A DNA stretch of 64,000 nt from contig WUJK01000015.1 in assembly GCA_011317545.1 (NCBI GenBank), positions 1-64,000 of the forward strand. The letters run 5' to 3'. A program made the translations under genes and the position numbers. The notes under the pieces are model-generated. The model was not told where the DNA came from. It ran no database searches and saw only the letters and a list, made by a program, of their open reading frames with translations. This stretch comes from Coniella vitis (lineage: Eukaryota; Ascomycota; Sordariomycetes; Diaporthales; Schizoparmaceae). Shown in pieces: positions 10,501 to 22,243 of the stretch (positions are counted from its first letter, which is position 1; each line of letters starts with the position of its first letter).

Positions 10501-11195
10501 AGTCTTGTCCTCCTCTTTGACCTCGGTGCTCTCAACAATAGTAGCGCCAAATCCTCGGTCCTCTATCATTTCTGCTATTTGCTCGGCGGACAGCATGGAA
10601 GGATCGTGGTCGATGACGGCTCGTTCAGACAGTAGTGAGATGCTGAAGTTCTTGACGCCTGCAACGTTCTTGAAGGCGCCCTCAACTGCGGATGTGCATG
10701 CGCCGCAGGTCATGCCCTCGATTGCGATGACGGTGCCGACATAGGTCGGGCCATTCTGCGCTGCGTCCTTGAACGCGGTGTCCATTTTGTCGACTCTGGG
10801 CGATACTAGGTCGGTGGAAAGGACTTCTGCGTCGAACCCTCTGTCTTCGATGATCTCTCTTATTTCTTCGGCGGAGATACGGTTGGCATCATGCATGATC
10901 ACTGCCCTTTCCATTATCAGGCTGACGGAGACATTGCCGACGCCATCAACGCCCTTCAGTCCACTCTCGACCGCCGAAGTGCATGCGCCGCATCTGTTGA
11001 CCGGTAGGTTAGCGATAAGCCGAGCCAAGCAGCTGAGCAGCCAACAAGTGACATGGATAACAAGCGCCGAACCACGCTGGACTGCGCTGGAAAGCCAAGC
11101 CACGAATCAGGGCCTAGAGTAGAATAAGCACAGCGTGGAGGAAGAAAGAGGCGACTCACGTCCATACCGCCGACCTTGAGGGTGGTTGTGGCCAT
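7563..11195 (-). CDS. CCC2: Ccc2-type copper-transporting P1B ATPase, multiply frameshifted
   Basis: A heavy-metal P-type ATPase like yeast Ccc2 and human ATP7A/B, which pumps Cu+ into the late Golgi for loading onto cuproenzymes. The order is MATTTLKVGG and HMA 1 (CGACTSAVESGL), HMA 2 and 3 (GMTCGACTSAVE twice), a fourth HMA-like fold without CxxC (VYGVPDAAAATALEEKL), membrane helices, the TGEAMP phosphatase loop, CPC in VFACPCALGLATPT, the phosphorylation site DKTGTITYG, and GDGINDSPALA. An intron lies near 11172-10998. The reading frame breaks about six times: an extra G at the exon 1 end (near 11173), an extra base near 10465-10500, an extra C near 10320-10330, an extra G near 10200, a missing base near 10085, and a missing base near 8550. 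Each segment between breaks is well conserved, so decay, if real, is recent. Confidence 0.9.
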
Positions 11196-13850
11196 GTGCG
11201 CTGCACTCAGACTCAGCGGGTCCTTCGGAAGGACCTCTATCGACGACGGCGCCCATGTCGGACTGCTCTATTGCGAGGATGATATGGGGGGGGGGGTTCG
11301 TTGAATAGAAATAAAAAATAAATAAATCAAGTAGGTGCGGCGGCGGAAAAGGCCGTGGTAATCGATGGCGGGTATCCTTAGGTCAAGGCCGGACGCATTT
11401 GCACGCAGGAAAACGAATGATGATGCCGCGAGTAAGGACGGACAGCCCGCAAGACGGAACGCTTCGCTGGTTGGGTATCGAACAAGAAACAGTCTGCCCC
11501 ACGGTCTGAGGATATACTTTTTGGTTATGTATATATGTATCTTGGCCGGAAAGGAATCCACCAGAAGACCAGCTTCTCTAGGGCGGTGTGATGGGGTTGT
11601 CTTGTTGAAGTAAGCAATCGGGCAATAGCAATAACAGTTGCGTATGCTGGCTGAATCCGTAAGACTCGGGTCGCAGCTAGACCCAGGATGAACTCTGTAG
11701 AGCCGGGGCGGAGTGGCAGCGGCCGGGTCAATAAATGGAGGTGATTATGCACAAGAGCAATAGTCGTCGTGTGACTGTTGCTTCGTAAGCGACCCTCAAG
11801 ACGGAAACGAGGCTGCTGCAGAAGGGCAAAAGGAGGGGGGAGAGGGCAAGCGGCTGAGGAGTGAAGAAGAAGGATCAGAAGCGGGCAGTGCGAGGTACCA
11901 GCACTGGACGGGCAAGGGGCCTGATACGATATAAAAAGTTGTGTGATGGGACGGAAGGCCAGCATAGACTGGCTCGACGCGAACATGTTTTAATTCATGT
12001 TGCATATGAAAGTAGATTCGTGGGTTGTGGCTCGGTACGCTCGGTGGAGAGAGCAGCAACAGCGACGAGGCAAGCCTTCACTCGCCCATCGAAAAGTTGT
12101 CTCGTGGCAACGGGCCTGTGAAACAGGCAGCCCACAACAGAGCCCAGGTTCCCCTGGAAGACAGGCGGCTGTTGGGTTCCACCAAAAAAAGGTGGGAAGG
12201 GGCAGTAGGGTGGGGTTATTGCCTATTGCCTGTGAAAGAGCGCCGACGGCTCGGTCTTTGACGGCAGTACTATGTACTAAGTACTACGTAGTACGTACTT
12301 GGCCCATTGTACTTTTCGGTGTCTCTCTCTGTTTGCTTTTGTATTTATTCAATTGGGGTCAGTCAACCAGTGAAGTAGTCCACAACCACATTCAGGATGT
12401 GAAAGAAAGCAAAGTGACTACAAATACAAGCGGCACCGTCTCATGTTGGGGTGGCGCTCTTCTTTGTTGTTTGAAAGATCGAGCCCCGGTCCCAAGTGCT
12501 TTGTGCGTCTGGGCGTTTCCAAGACTGTCAGGAATTCTGCAAGATCACAAATCAACAATCATGCAGTATGCTGTGTACACAATACCTCGCATACAGTTGC
12601 AGTGCTGACTGCAGTCATGTCTATTCAATCTTTGTGTGTTCTACGTATCTGGCCTACGACGCACAATCCAGGATGGATGCTATCGTCATGCATCGATAGT
12701 GGCCGTCTCAATGCAGTCTCTGGAGGTGCAAATGCGACTGCTTGGCCTCCAATATGACCACGATATCTCATCAATAGCACACACGACAAGGGTGGTGCAG
12801 ACGTGGCTTCCGATGCAAAGCCTGACAAGCTTTTCGATAGTGCAGCAACACCAAGTCCCTTTTCCACCAAAATCAGCTGTACTGCTACCGGTCGGAATGT
12901 ATGCGGTGACTGGGACCGGTATGTCAGCCCTAGTGCGCCTCTTGAAGTTATGATGGTATACTACCCAAGCTGGCTGATGACGAAGATTTCCATGGATACT
13001 ATAATCATGAAGAGTGTCTCTGCCATCTGCCGCCTGCTCGGTTACGACGGACGTGTAGATACAAAGGTGGCAGCCAAGCGAACTCTGGTTGCGCAGCCCA
13101 TTTTCCATGCTCAGTCAGCAGAGACGCCACACAACTGCAATGAAGATTATCGGAAGAAAACAACTAATACCAAGTCGAGTCACGCCGAGTCGAGTCGAGC
13201 CAAGCCGAATCGAGTCGTCTCCAAACTGTTTGGACCCAAACACTCTTCAAACGGCGTCTGTCTTCGTCAAGCGCTGCCCCCAATCACATGTCCCCGTCTG
13301 AATTTCCGAGACAAAACATCATAACAAACAACCCCCCTGGGACTTTCTCAAATCCCCGTCTTCAGCCCCGTCCACACAGACACAGAGCCTGTGCAGATCG
13401 GATAGCTTAATACGGTCATTGCTTGTCAAGCGGTCCGTGACCAAGTCCCCACAACCCCAGCCAATCGTGCCAAGAGCCCAAGCGTACCGTATAAGCAACC
13501 GCCCAGACCCCTAAGGCACTGCGCTGTGGTGCATCACTACATAGCCTAGCGCCCCAGCTCTGGCGGGCGGATAGGGCTTGAGCGCACTACTATGTACATA
13601 GTACGATCATAGCCAGACAACTGATGCCGTGCCTGCCGTGTGGAGCTTATCTTGTGCTTTGCCTGCCTACCACAGTCACCCGGTCTTCGCAAGTGGGGTA
13701 CGCGTTTGTCAGTTGACGTCGCTAGAGCTTCCCATCCAGCAACTGCCATCTCAGCCTTGTCATCCATCACGCCTCGGCATCTTTGAGCGGGCCATTAACA
13801 AGAAATAGCCACACCAGCTATTGTCCCCATCATAATCAAACACAGTCGAA
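11196..13850. other. Long intergenic region, no supported gene
   Basis: 2.65 kb between the divergent copper ATPase and COP9 subunit 7 genes. It contains an 11-G run at 11286-11296, a cluster of five GTAC cores at 12266-12299, a GTCGA-type short repeat at 13172-13218, and a 16-bp perfect palindrome at 13588-13603. Open frames of up to about 200 codons (around 12000-12600 and 12800-13320) show no domain, composition or splice pattern that would support a gene. A non-coding RNA or long promoter is possible. Confidence 0.6.
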
Positions 13851-14936
13851 ATGGAACAGACCAAAGCTCTCACGGCACTCGAGGTAAGTCTTTCCACTAT
13901 CACACCCCCTCCCCCGGACCCAATGACTGTCCAGACCTGAAAATAAAACCAACTCATTCCAAACCCGTCTTCGCAGCCCTTCCTGGCTCTCACCAAATCA
14001 GCCACCTCTCCACGCGCAGCAGCCGACCTCATTAACCGCGCAACCTCTGCTCCAAACACATACATATTCACCGAGCTGCTTAACGCACCCAACATCGCCG
14101 CCCTCGCTTCATCTCCAGAGCCAGAACATCGAGCATGGCACACCCACCTCGAGCTCTTTAGCCATGGGCTCTACTCAAGCTACTACAACAATAACTCCTC
14201 CTCCGCGTCTTCGTACTCGCCCGACCAAAACCTCCCGTCCCTCAATCCAGCTCAGCAGCTCAAACTCCGTCAACTCTCTCTCCTCACACTCTCCCGCGAC
14301 AAAACCCAGCTCAGCTACCCCTCGCTAATGCGTCATCTCGCTCTGTCCACCGCTCGTGAGCTCGAGGACGTCGTCATTTCCGCCGTGTACGCTGGCCTGC
14401 TCACCGCCAAGCTCAACCCGCTCCGCCAAGAGGTCCAGGTCAGCAGCGTTGCGCCCCTCCGCGACGTCCGTCCTGCTTCCATTGCGGGTATCGTGAATAC
14501 CCTGCAGGAGTGGTCTGCCCGCTGCGACGCCACGCTTGCCGAGCTCGAAGCCTCTGTGTCGGCTATCCGTGCCGAGGCGGCGCGTGCTGCTGAGCGCAAA
14601 CGGAGGAGTGAGCGCGTTGTTGCTGCTGCCATAGCCGCGGAGGAGAAGAATGCTAGTGGTGGGGGTGAAGGCGGTACTGGTGCTGGTTCAGGAAGTGCAA
14701 ATACGCGTCACAAGCAGCGGAAGGGCTATGGCAATGTTGCCGTTGCGCATCTCAAGTCTCAGGTTGCCAGTGCCGGTAGTGGTGTCAGTGGTGCTAGCGC
14801 AAACAGCGGCTCTAAGCGGGGTAGTGAAAAGCTCATGGAGAGCACTACGGGCACAGAAGAGGACGACGAGGCCATGGATGTGGATGATGACGGTGAAGTG
14901 CCAGGTCAGAAACGGGCCAGTCGGCGGAAGTTGTGA
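13851..14936 (+). CDS. csnG: COP9 signalosome subunit 7 (PCI domain)
   Basis: Two exons, 13851-13883 and 13977-14936, encode 330 residues. CSN7 is a PCI-domain scaffold of the COP9 signalosome, which removes NEDD8/Rub1 from cullins and in filamentous fungi affects development and secondary metabolism. The first exon is MEQTKALTALE, joined to PFLALTKSATSPRAAADLI. Features of the family are YIFTELLNAPNI, the winged-helix segment LRQLSLLTLSRDKTQLSYPS and LEDVVISAVYAGLLTAKLNP. The C-terminal third is low-complexity, Gly/Ser/Ala-rich, then acidic (EEDDEAMDVDDDG), and ends in a basic cluster (KRASRRKL) that could act as a nuclear signal. Intron donor GTAAGT and acceptor CGCAG are standard. The symbol follows the Aspergillus convention. 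Confidence 0.9.
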
Positions 14937-16060
14937 AAAAGGAAACTGTCCTGATGATAGTTCGCAGTGAGCAGTGTAAAGTTATGCTTCTCTGCCTCGG
15001 TTTTCAAGTTGGCTCTACAGCACTTGTTGGCAGCTTGCAAATGCCAAGAGGCTTCTAGGTGCAGACTGGTAGTTGAGGAAAGCAATGCAGTGATAGTTGC
15101 GACGTTATTGAACTGGGAGCATGGTGGTTGGTTTGTAGGCTTATCAACCATTGACTGCTAGAGAACCCCAAAAGATTCAATGTCTATTTCATCCTTCGCC
15201 TGATGCAGATGCTCATAGGTCTTACTGGCTGCCAAGCCACAGGAAGATGTGCTATCCTGCGAAGTGCTGAGCGAGCTTGAAGGACACAGCCTAATTCCCA
15301 GTCGGCGTGCGTAGTTATCACCCACGTAGTCTACCTACACGGTATTTGACCGTTCTGGAACGACCAAAATTGCCGTTCTCAATTCTGCGTGCTGCCATTC
15401 ATCTTAAGAGCAAGCGAGCTCCTCAGCAAAATTCCACGGAACGATTTTGATCGAATCAAGACAAGACTATCATATAGCAAACACGGGATATACTTCTCCT
15501 TCCCTTTATTCGCCGACCATGTTAGATCATATCACAAGGACTGCCCTCTCTTGACTTGGTCCATTCTTCTCCATTTCAGTCAACTACCGAAAGCTTCTCT
15601 CCTCCCATAAATTGTCCCCTCCCTTTCCCCTTACCCTCAAGTCTTACATCGAACCGTGGTATTGGTGCAAGATGCCCTGCCCTCGATAGCTTTCCACTCA
15701 AAATGCATTAGTCTTTGGCCTTCGGAACCGCAAAACGCCGAGCCTTGCCCTCCCACAAGCACACTCCTTTTCGCAATGCCTAGAATCCATTTGGCGCCTT
15801 TGTTTGTTTAAGAAGAAGTAATGAGAAAAAAGCAATGCAACAACAGTGGTATCATCGTATCCTGAACAAGGATTATTGGCTGCCTTGACTTGGTAATATC
15901 AAAACACATAAGAAAAAAAGGAATACTGTTAGTAGTAGATGCTTAGCCGCAAAGGAAATAAAAGAGAGAAGGCTAGTAGGCTGAGAATTAAACCAGGTCG
16001 TAACGCCATTAACACGCATATTAGGGTAATTGTGATGGGCCAGAATCACGCTCGGACAAT
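14937..16060. other. Intergenic between convergent genes
   Basis: 1.1 kb between the 3' ends of the COP9 subunit 7 gene and the Rax1-like gene. It should contain both 3' untranslated regions. No gene, RNA or repeat stands out. Confidence 0.6.
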
Positions 16061-17343
16061 TCATAGACGCTTGCCAGGCACCAGGATGAAGAGCAGCAAC
16101 AGTGCGGCATCAACGAGAACAGTGATGGCCAAGACCATGAGTGCGCGCTTTGCCAGGAGTCTCCGAACATATGGCTCGCTAACCCGAGAAAAGTTGAAGG
16201 GCGTATACTCGCTGAAACCGATGAGGGCAAGCACAGGATCGAGTGAATACTGATAAGAAGCGAGAAAGTAGACCCCCAGAGTGAAGGGCAGGATGAGCTA
16301 AGACAGAGAGTTAGTCAAGAGAAAGCCTGTCTCATGCACTGCACAAGGAGGCCAACGTACCCAACACCTCGTCAACCTCGACTTGTCGAGGAAGATCAAG
16401 ACAAATGCAGCCCAGAAAGCGCCAAAAATGGAGACGAGTCCAATAGTCAGCCTCAGCATCAGAGTCGGCGGAATCAAGTTTCCCAGAGCCTTCATCCGCA
16501 GGAACCCCGGAAAGGCGTCTCTCTCCATGGCCTGAAACACATAATCCTTGGCCAGATCAAACACCTCGGGATCATCTCTGCCCTCTTCCTCAATCGCTCG
16601 GGTGACATCCTCGGTGATATAGGCAGGCAAGGTAATTTCTCGCTCGGCGCCTGGAAGAAGGAATGTATACAGAATCTTCTCCGCCGACGCCCGAATGTCC
16701 TGGCGCGCGACCATGTGCGCTGGCGAGTTGGAATCTGTCATCAGATCTCGCGGTGTGCTGTTCGTGCCATGACTGTGCGTCGGAGGGTCACCAGAGCTAT
16801 GACGGGGTGATTCAAGGAAAGCTCCACCGGCTGGGCTGCCTGGGGCCATGCGCTCTTCACGGAGATATGCCGACATCTGAGCATCTTGGTCCCGCTCTTT
16901 GTCGGTTGCGTACATTGACGGGCCTGGGGCGGAGAAGTTCATCTCGCCCATGCTTTCGAGGATTTGAGAAGAGCGTTTCGAGGCATGTTCAGGATCAGGA
17001 GTCCCAATGAGGACAGATCTGCGCAACTCGCGAACGTAATGGCGGCATAATGTCATGTGTTGGGCAACATCGAGCCTGAAAGGTTGAGATTAGATCACAG
17101 AAAGAGCGGGACAGGAGGGTTTATGTTGCGCGCGGGTTAGGGCAAGGGTTGGGTCGGGCTGCGGCCCGTGAAGGTCTCATACCAGAAATCCAAATAGTCT
17201 ACCGATCTTTGTTGATCGCGCATAAAAATGTAGAACGAGAAGAGGTCGACTGGAGGCAGAGTTCGCCGGGTCAGCACCTCAAACAGCGTGGGAAGGCGGT
17301 TCCGATTGAGGTCGGGCACGGGGGATCCTGAGAGTGTCCCCAT
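16061..17343 (-). CDS. RAX1: Rax1-like RGS-domain membrane protein
   Basis: Exons 17343-17183, 17075-16361 and 16297-16061 join to 370 residues. The N-terminal half is an RGS-like domain (PTLFEVLTRRTLPPVDLFSF, then QQRSVDYLDFWLDVAQHMTL across the first junction, and later DYVFQAMERDAFPGFLRMKA). The C-terminal third has about three membrane segments, in LRLTIGLVSIFGAFWAAFVL, CWLILPFTLGVYFLASYQYS and ALMVLAITVLVDAALLLFIL. This architecture matches Rax1, which with Rax2 marks bud or polarity sites in yeast; in moulds the role is less defined. A linker of about 100 residues between the RGS halves is Ser/Pro-rich. All junctions preserve phase and fall at standard GTATGA and GTACGT donors. Confidence 0.87.
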
Positions 17344-19089
17344 CTTGCGAGACCGTCGCCCCTGGTCCAGTCGTTGGTTTGAGAGGTCGGGCTCGTAAAT
17401 GGATATCTCGCAGATAACTGTGCCAGCAACTCGACAACACTATATTGATGTCTGAAATGGTGCGTGGATGAGAATAAACCGCGGGTCAATCGAAGATTGG
17501 GTTGCGAAGCAGTAATAGTAACAGGAAATGTAAAACCACTCGAGACTCGCTTGATGGTTGGCCGCAGGTCAATAGGGGCTGTCGGCCATCGCCGGTTGCG
17601 TGGTGCCGGTGATGGTGACGGGGTCAATTGAGGTTCAAGGCAGACCGAATATTAAGAGTTGACGGGTGGTAGGAAAGCTGCAGCGGCGAACGGGTTAGGA
17701 TGTCGTGGGACAAGGACGAGTAAGCGTCACTGCAGAGCGTGAAGAAGTTTGGGCCATGGGCTCGCTTGCTCCTCCTCTTTCGTGTTTACGAGGTGCCTGC
17801 TTGCCTGGTACAATGTTTGCAGCGGATACCGGTTGACCTCGACCCAAAAGAAGGCTGCAGGCGCACGGATCATGCTGCCTTTTCTGTGACGCAGCCCCAA
17901 ATTGGCGCTAGGCGAGACTGGCGAGACTCCAAACTGTTTGATTTGGTGCAAAGGAGTGGGGCCACAGGCTGGGCTTCATTTTAACACACCAAGCTGAGGC
18001 CAACCTGCAACTTCTCCGAGCAAATTGCAGTCGTTTTCTGTGAGGGTGCTCAGATGGCGATACACTTTTTGCTCCCGATTACTCTATTGGGTAATATATT
18101 CATTTGTAAACAACAAAAGACCCTGACTGTCTGGGCGACGGATCCCAAGTCACATTCCTGGGCTCTGAAAGTGTACATTTATGGAAATGGTTGTCTCAGT
18201 GCTCCAGATTAATCCGTCCAGGCTGTCCTAGCAAATTGTACACTCACACTGGAGCCTGCCGTCACCGGAGGGTTCTTGTGTGACCCTAATAAATGATGGC
18301 TTCCAAGGCAAATAATAAACCATGCCTCCATCCAGTTGGCCGTGCGGACATTGAGTCTCGATATCAGGACAGCTCAAGGTCCAGGAGGAATACTGAGACT
18401 GCGCTACCATCTAGACACAGAGGACTGCCAATTGTAGTTCCTGTTTTTTGTTCCTACTTTCAGCTACATACACAGCACCCTTCTGCCAAAAGTCCGTGGC
18501 GCCTGTTCAGCCTGTCCACAAGCGCCTAGGCAGTCGGACGTTGTTATTCCCAGCAGACAGTAGGTGCTTTGGCCAGATCATGCAGTCCAATACATCACCC
18601 TTACACTTGATTAAGTATCGCGATTTGGCCTCAGTATTTGTATTGTTTCAACAAGGCATCAAGAACGATGAAAAATGGTGGCTCATATTGTTCTTTATTA
18701 TTTTCTTCCTTGCCCATGTCTCTAACATGAATATTGGACTTGTGCATGCCACTCATGCGTAAATCGCCAAGTGAGGCAAAGAAAAAGGTTTAGCGGCTGA
18801 GCTCCCGCTATTCGCACCTCCTCCACTATGTATAAGTACAGCACAGCTGACTCAGCCGTGGAGCCCTACCTCCAGTCGAAAATTTCCCACACTTTTCCGT
18901 TTCTCGTCCAGCGAGCCGCCAATTTGACGAACGCCAACGACCACGCCCAACCTTCCCTCCAGACGACCACATCGACCTCCCCCCACTTTCAGTAAGCGCA
19001 AACCCGTCATTTCGAAAGAGAAGAGGACAAAAAAACCCTTTTCTCCCAAAACTGCAAAACTCTAACGAAGTGCTGCCCTTTTTGCAGAA
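17344..19089. promoter_or_regulatory. Divergent region between RAX1 and the eL31 gene
   Basis: 1.75 kb between two start codons on opposite strands. The distal part shows nothing coding. The last 250 bp is pyrimidine-rich and contains the 5' leader of the ribosomal protein gene, including an intron (listed separately). Confidence 0.55.
18992..19087 (+). other. Intron in the 5' leader of the eL31 gene
   Basis: A donor (ttca|GTAAGC) at 18992, a branch-like CTCTAACG at about 19050 and a strong acceptor (CCCTTTTTGCAG) ending at 19087 define a 96-nt intron. Only two bases, AA, lie between its 3' end and the ATG at 19090. Leader introns are common in fungal ribosomal protein genes and can boost expression. 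Inferred from motifs only. Confidence 0.72.
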
Positions 19090-19802
19090 ATGTCGTCCAC
19101 CAAGAACACCAAGAAGTCTGGCCGCTCCGCCATCCAGGACGTTGTCGCTCGCGAGTACACCATCCACCTCCACAAGAGGGTACGTCTGCCCACGTCTTTT
19201 ACCCTCGGCCTCGATGAAATATCCTGTGCAGTAGTTGGAAAACGGTCAAGAACGATGAGGAAATCAGAATTGGTCATGATGAATTGGGATTTGCTAACAA
19301 GGGTTATGTTGAACAGCTGCACGGTGTCACCTTCAAGAAGCGTGCTCCTCGTGCCATCAAGGAGATCAAGAACTTCGCCACCAAGTCGATGGTATGCATT
19401 TGATCCCTTCCAATTCCCCGACCGAGCATTCGAACCACCTGTCGCCGATCGAAAAAGCACGCAAGCATGAAGCCAGACCACACGAAAAAAAAAAAAAAAA
19501 AAGAAAAAAAAGAGAAAAAACACTATCCGACACGGGGTTCAATGCGTTGGACCAATCCTCACAAATTGCAGTCACTAATGAGACCTTTTCTTTTCCAGGG
19601 TACCTCCGATGTCCGCCTGGACCCCCAGCTGAACAAGAAGGTGTGGGAGCAGGGTGTCAAGGGTGTCCCATACAGAATCCGTGTCCGCATCTCGCGCCGC
19701 AGAAACGACGAGGAGGGCGCCAAGGAGAAGCTGTACAGCTACGTCCAGGCCGTCAACGTCAAGAACCCCAAGGGCCTGGTCACCCAGGTCGTTGAGGAGT
19801 AA
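19090..19802 (+). CDS. RPL31: 60S ribosomal protein eL31
   Basis: Exons 19090-19179, 19317-19391 and 19599-19802 give 122 residues, the normal size for eL31, a large-subunit protein near the peptide exit tunnel. Conserved stretches are SAIQDVVAREYTIHLHKR, LHGVTFKKRAPRAIKEIK, FATKSMGTSDVRLDPQLN and VPYRIRVRISRRRNDEEG. The product is basic and shows strong bias to C-ending codons (AAG, AAC, GTC), as expected of a highly expressed fungal gene. The second intron (19392-19598) is long for the gene and contains a run of about 18 A. Convergent with the ubiquitin-conjugating enzyme gene downstream. Confidence 0.97.
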
Positions 19803-20655
19803 ACGGTCGTCTTCTTTTCCACTCTATTCTATTGTCGAAAGAAAAGAAAACAAGATGATCAGGGGACGGCGGCATCGTTGCACAATTTGGTAGAAGGCTG
19901 CTTGGGGGGAAATCTTGATGGGGAGCGCAGTCCTACACGGCTTTCCATACAAGACCGCGAGCGAATAAAGGAACGGAACGGCAAATCCTTGGGTGTTTTT
20001 CTAGTTTTTGTCTCTTGAAAGAGAGCAAAAGAGAGTGCGCGTCGGTCGATCAACACTCGCAAAAACTGGTTCCCTTGTCTGGTCATGGTGGCACTTGGGC
20101 TTTTCGGAGTTTTATTTCGACGGCGTCTAGCTTCGCATTACCGGGACTTTAACAGGTTATGAGGAAGCAGCAAAAAATGGGAACAAGACATTTTTCAAAA
20201 GACAACAGTGCACAGAAACTCTCGAAAGGCTACCAAGGATATTCAAGTCGTGCCCAAAGAAGCAGCCGTAACTCGATCAGTGTAATGAAGAACCTCGATA
20301 CCTGCTCCAAACACAGTGGAAGCCCTTTGTTTTCTGTTTTACTTTGTCTCGTGGATACCCTCAAGATCATGAACTCAAGAAAGCAAAATCTGGAGAAATC
20401 CCCCGGCCTTGTCCCATCTGCAGCTGAATTGATAGCGACCTGCCTATGCATGTGATGCTCTGCGAAAGTGAAAAGCAAAGCCGTTGTCCCGACGCCCAAC
20501 TCGTGGAATACCTGTAAATGCAGCAGTACAACTCCAGCAACCGTCCCAAGCAATTTTCATACTTCCTATCGACACTGATACCCTGTTGCCCTTTTCATTT
20601 GCCTATACTGTGTGTAGACCTAAAACAATGGGCTTGGCCCGGCGCCCCAAGGGGA
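19803..20655. other. Intergenic between convergent genes
   Basis: 853 bp holding the 3' ends of the eL31 gene (plus strand) and the E2 gene (minus strand). Nothing else is supported. Confidence 0.6.
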
Positions 20656-21422
20656 TCACTCGTCATCAATATCCTTGTGACGGGCCAGCACCTTGCGCTT
20701 GAATTCTTCAGGGTCCTTGTCCCACAGCTCAGCAGCCTCAGCGTTGAGGGGCGAGTCACTAGCCAAAGATTAGCAACTTAGTATCCAAGTAAAACACCAC
20801 TCACTGAAAATACTTCTCCAGCCAGAGTTTCCAATTGCAGCATTTACGAGTAGAGGGAGAAGGAAAGAGAGTACGAGAGGCATGACTTACTTGTTCGGCT
20901 CTCCCAGCAGACTCTGCAAACTCAACAAGACGGTGCGTATATTGTAGGCCGCAGACCACTTAGACTTGAGTATATCCAAACAAATGCGTCCCGAAAAGTC
21001 GACGTTGGGGTGGTAGATGGGCGTGCGAAAGAGAACCTCCGGCGGCTTGTAAGGGTAGTCTGTAGGGAAATCGAAGCTGAGTTTGAAGACGAGGTCGGCG
21101 TACGGGGTGTCGTCGACGCCGTTGAGGGTCGCGCGCCACTTGGTCAGGTCGCCGTCGGCCGAGGGGAAGGCAGAGATTCCGGGTGCAGGCGAGGTCATGA
21201 GTTGCATGAGCTCGGTTTGGAGTCTGTCGTGGATGGGCAGGACGAGCAGGGGGGAAAGGTTAGCGAATAGTTCTCCTTTAGGCGGCGCGACGATCGCCTA
21301 GCTCTGGCTAGGCTTGAAGGGAAGGGGAACATAGTAAATACATACCTCTTTGTGACATTGGCTGAATCGGCCGCTTTTCTAGCACCGCCAGCTAGGGCAC
21401 CAGCTGTCTCTGAGGACTCCAT
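20656..21422 (-). CDS. Ubiquitin-conjugating enzyme E2, UBE2C/Ubc11 type
   Basis: Exons 21422-21346, 21223-20891 and 20758-20656 encode 170 residues. The UBC fold is complete: LMQLMTSPAPGISAFPSADG, DYPYKPPEVLF, the HPN motif (97-99) and the catalytic Cys at about 107 in FSGRICLDILKSKWSAAYN, then TVLLSLQSLLGEPNNDSPLN. The phrase SAFP and the long N-terminal extension (about 25 residues, MESSETAGALAGG) match the UBE2C/UbcH10 and fission yeast UbcP4 group, which feed ubiquitin to the anaphase-promoting complex and drive cyclin destruction. The last exon ends LARHKDIDDE. Assignment to UBE2C over other E2 classes is from these motifs, not a tree. Confidence 0.9.
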
Positions 21423-22243
21423 GCTGTGTGCGTTTGTGTGTATGTAGATTCAATCGTCGCGCATTTGCGAACAGCAGCAGTGGGAAGATTTTGGAGAGAG
21501 TTAGGAGAGTGGCTCGTCCCAATAATCACGTCACCAGAAAAAGGCCTGGTCGCGTTCTTGATCCCTAACCACTACTTCAAAGCTTTGTCTGAGTGTAAGC
21601 AGGCAAGCAGCCTTACAAAGCAATCAAATGACATAAAGGATGTCTGGGCAAGAGAGAAATGACTGACGATGTCCAGAATGTGATCAGTCCAGACAGACGG
21701 TGGTTTTTTCACCGAAAACGCGGCTGGCTGGTAAGCATGAGATCAAGCTGCCGTGTGGGAAGGCGGGATTGTTTACTGCACGATCTGCCGCGAAACCAGA
21801 AAGGCTCCACGCGGCTCCCAGCAACGGCGGCCTGGTAGTGGGCCAGCAGCCTTGCTTTAGCGGCTACCGCAGCGCCTGCATACAGCTTTGCTGTACCAGT
21901 GGCCAATAAACGGCGGTTGCCTAAACAAACAACCAGAGATGGCTTCATCCCGAATCACTTGACGCGCCTCACTTTACGCGAACGGCACGCGAAATTCTTT
22001 TTTTTTTGTTTTGTTTTTCGCGGTCTAGCATCTGTCAACACACACTTGCTCTTGATGCGCACCATACAAGAAGGGTTCCCTTTGATAGACAGTACATTCA
22101 TACACAACAAGAAGGACATTGTCCAGCGAAATCGGCCTGGCCTAGCTGATATTCGGACTTGTCGCCGTTCGCTCTGTGCATCCTCGTAAATCTCAACTGG
22201 TGAAAGCCAGCACTCGATCGAGACTGACCTGATCTGAATTGCA
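21423..22243. promoter_or_regulatory. Divergent promoter, E2 enzyme and CHK1
   Basis: 821 bp between the starts of two cell-cycle genes on opposite strands (the presumed APC/C E2 and Chk1). Co-regulation is conceivable but not shown. No TATA box close to either start. Confidence 0.5.

Noticed and set aside
11997..12608. Candidate 200-codon gene in the 11-14 kb gap
   Set aside because: One hydrophobic stretch but otherwise random composition and an unconvincing start.
12803..13324. Candidate 170-codon gene in the 11-14 kb gap
   Set aside because: Starts in a low-conservation region, ends in short-repeat-derived sequence, and has no splice sites or domain.
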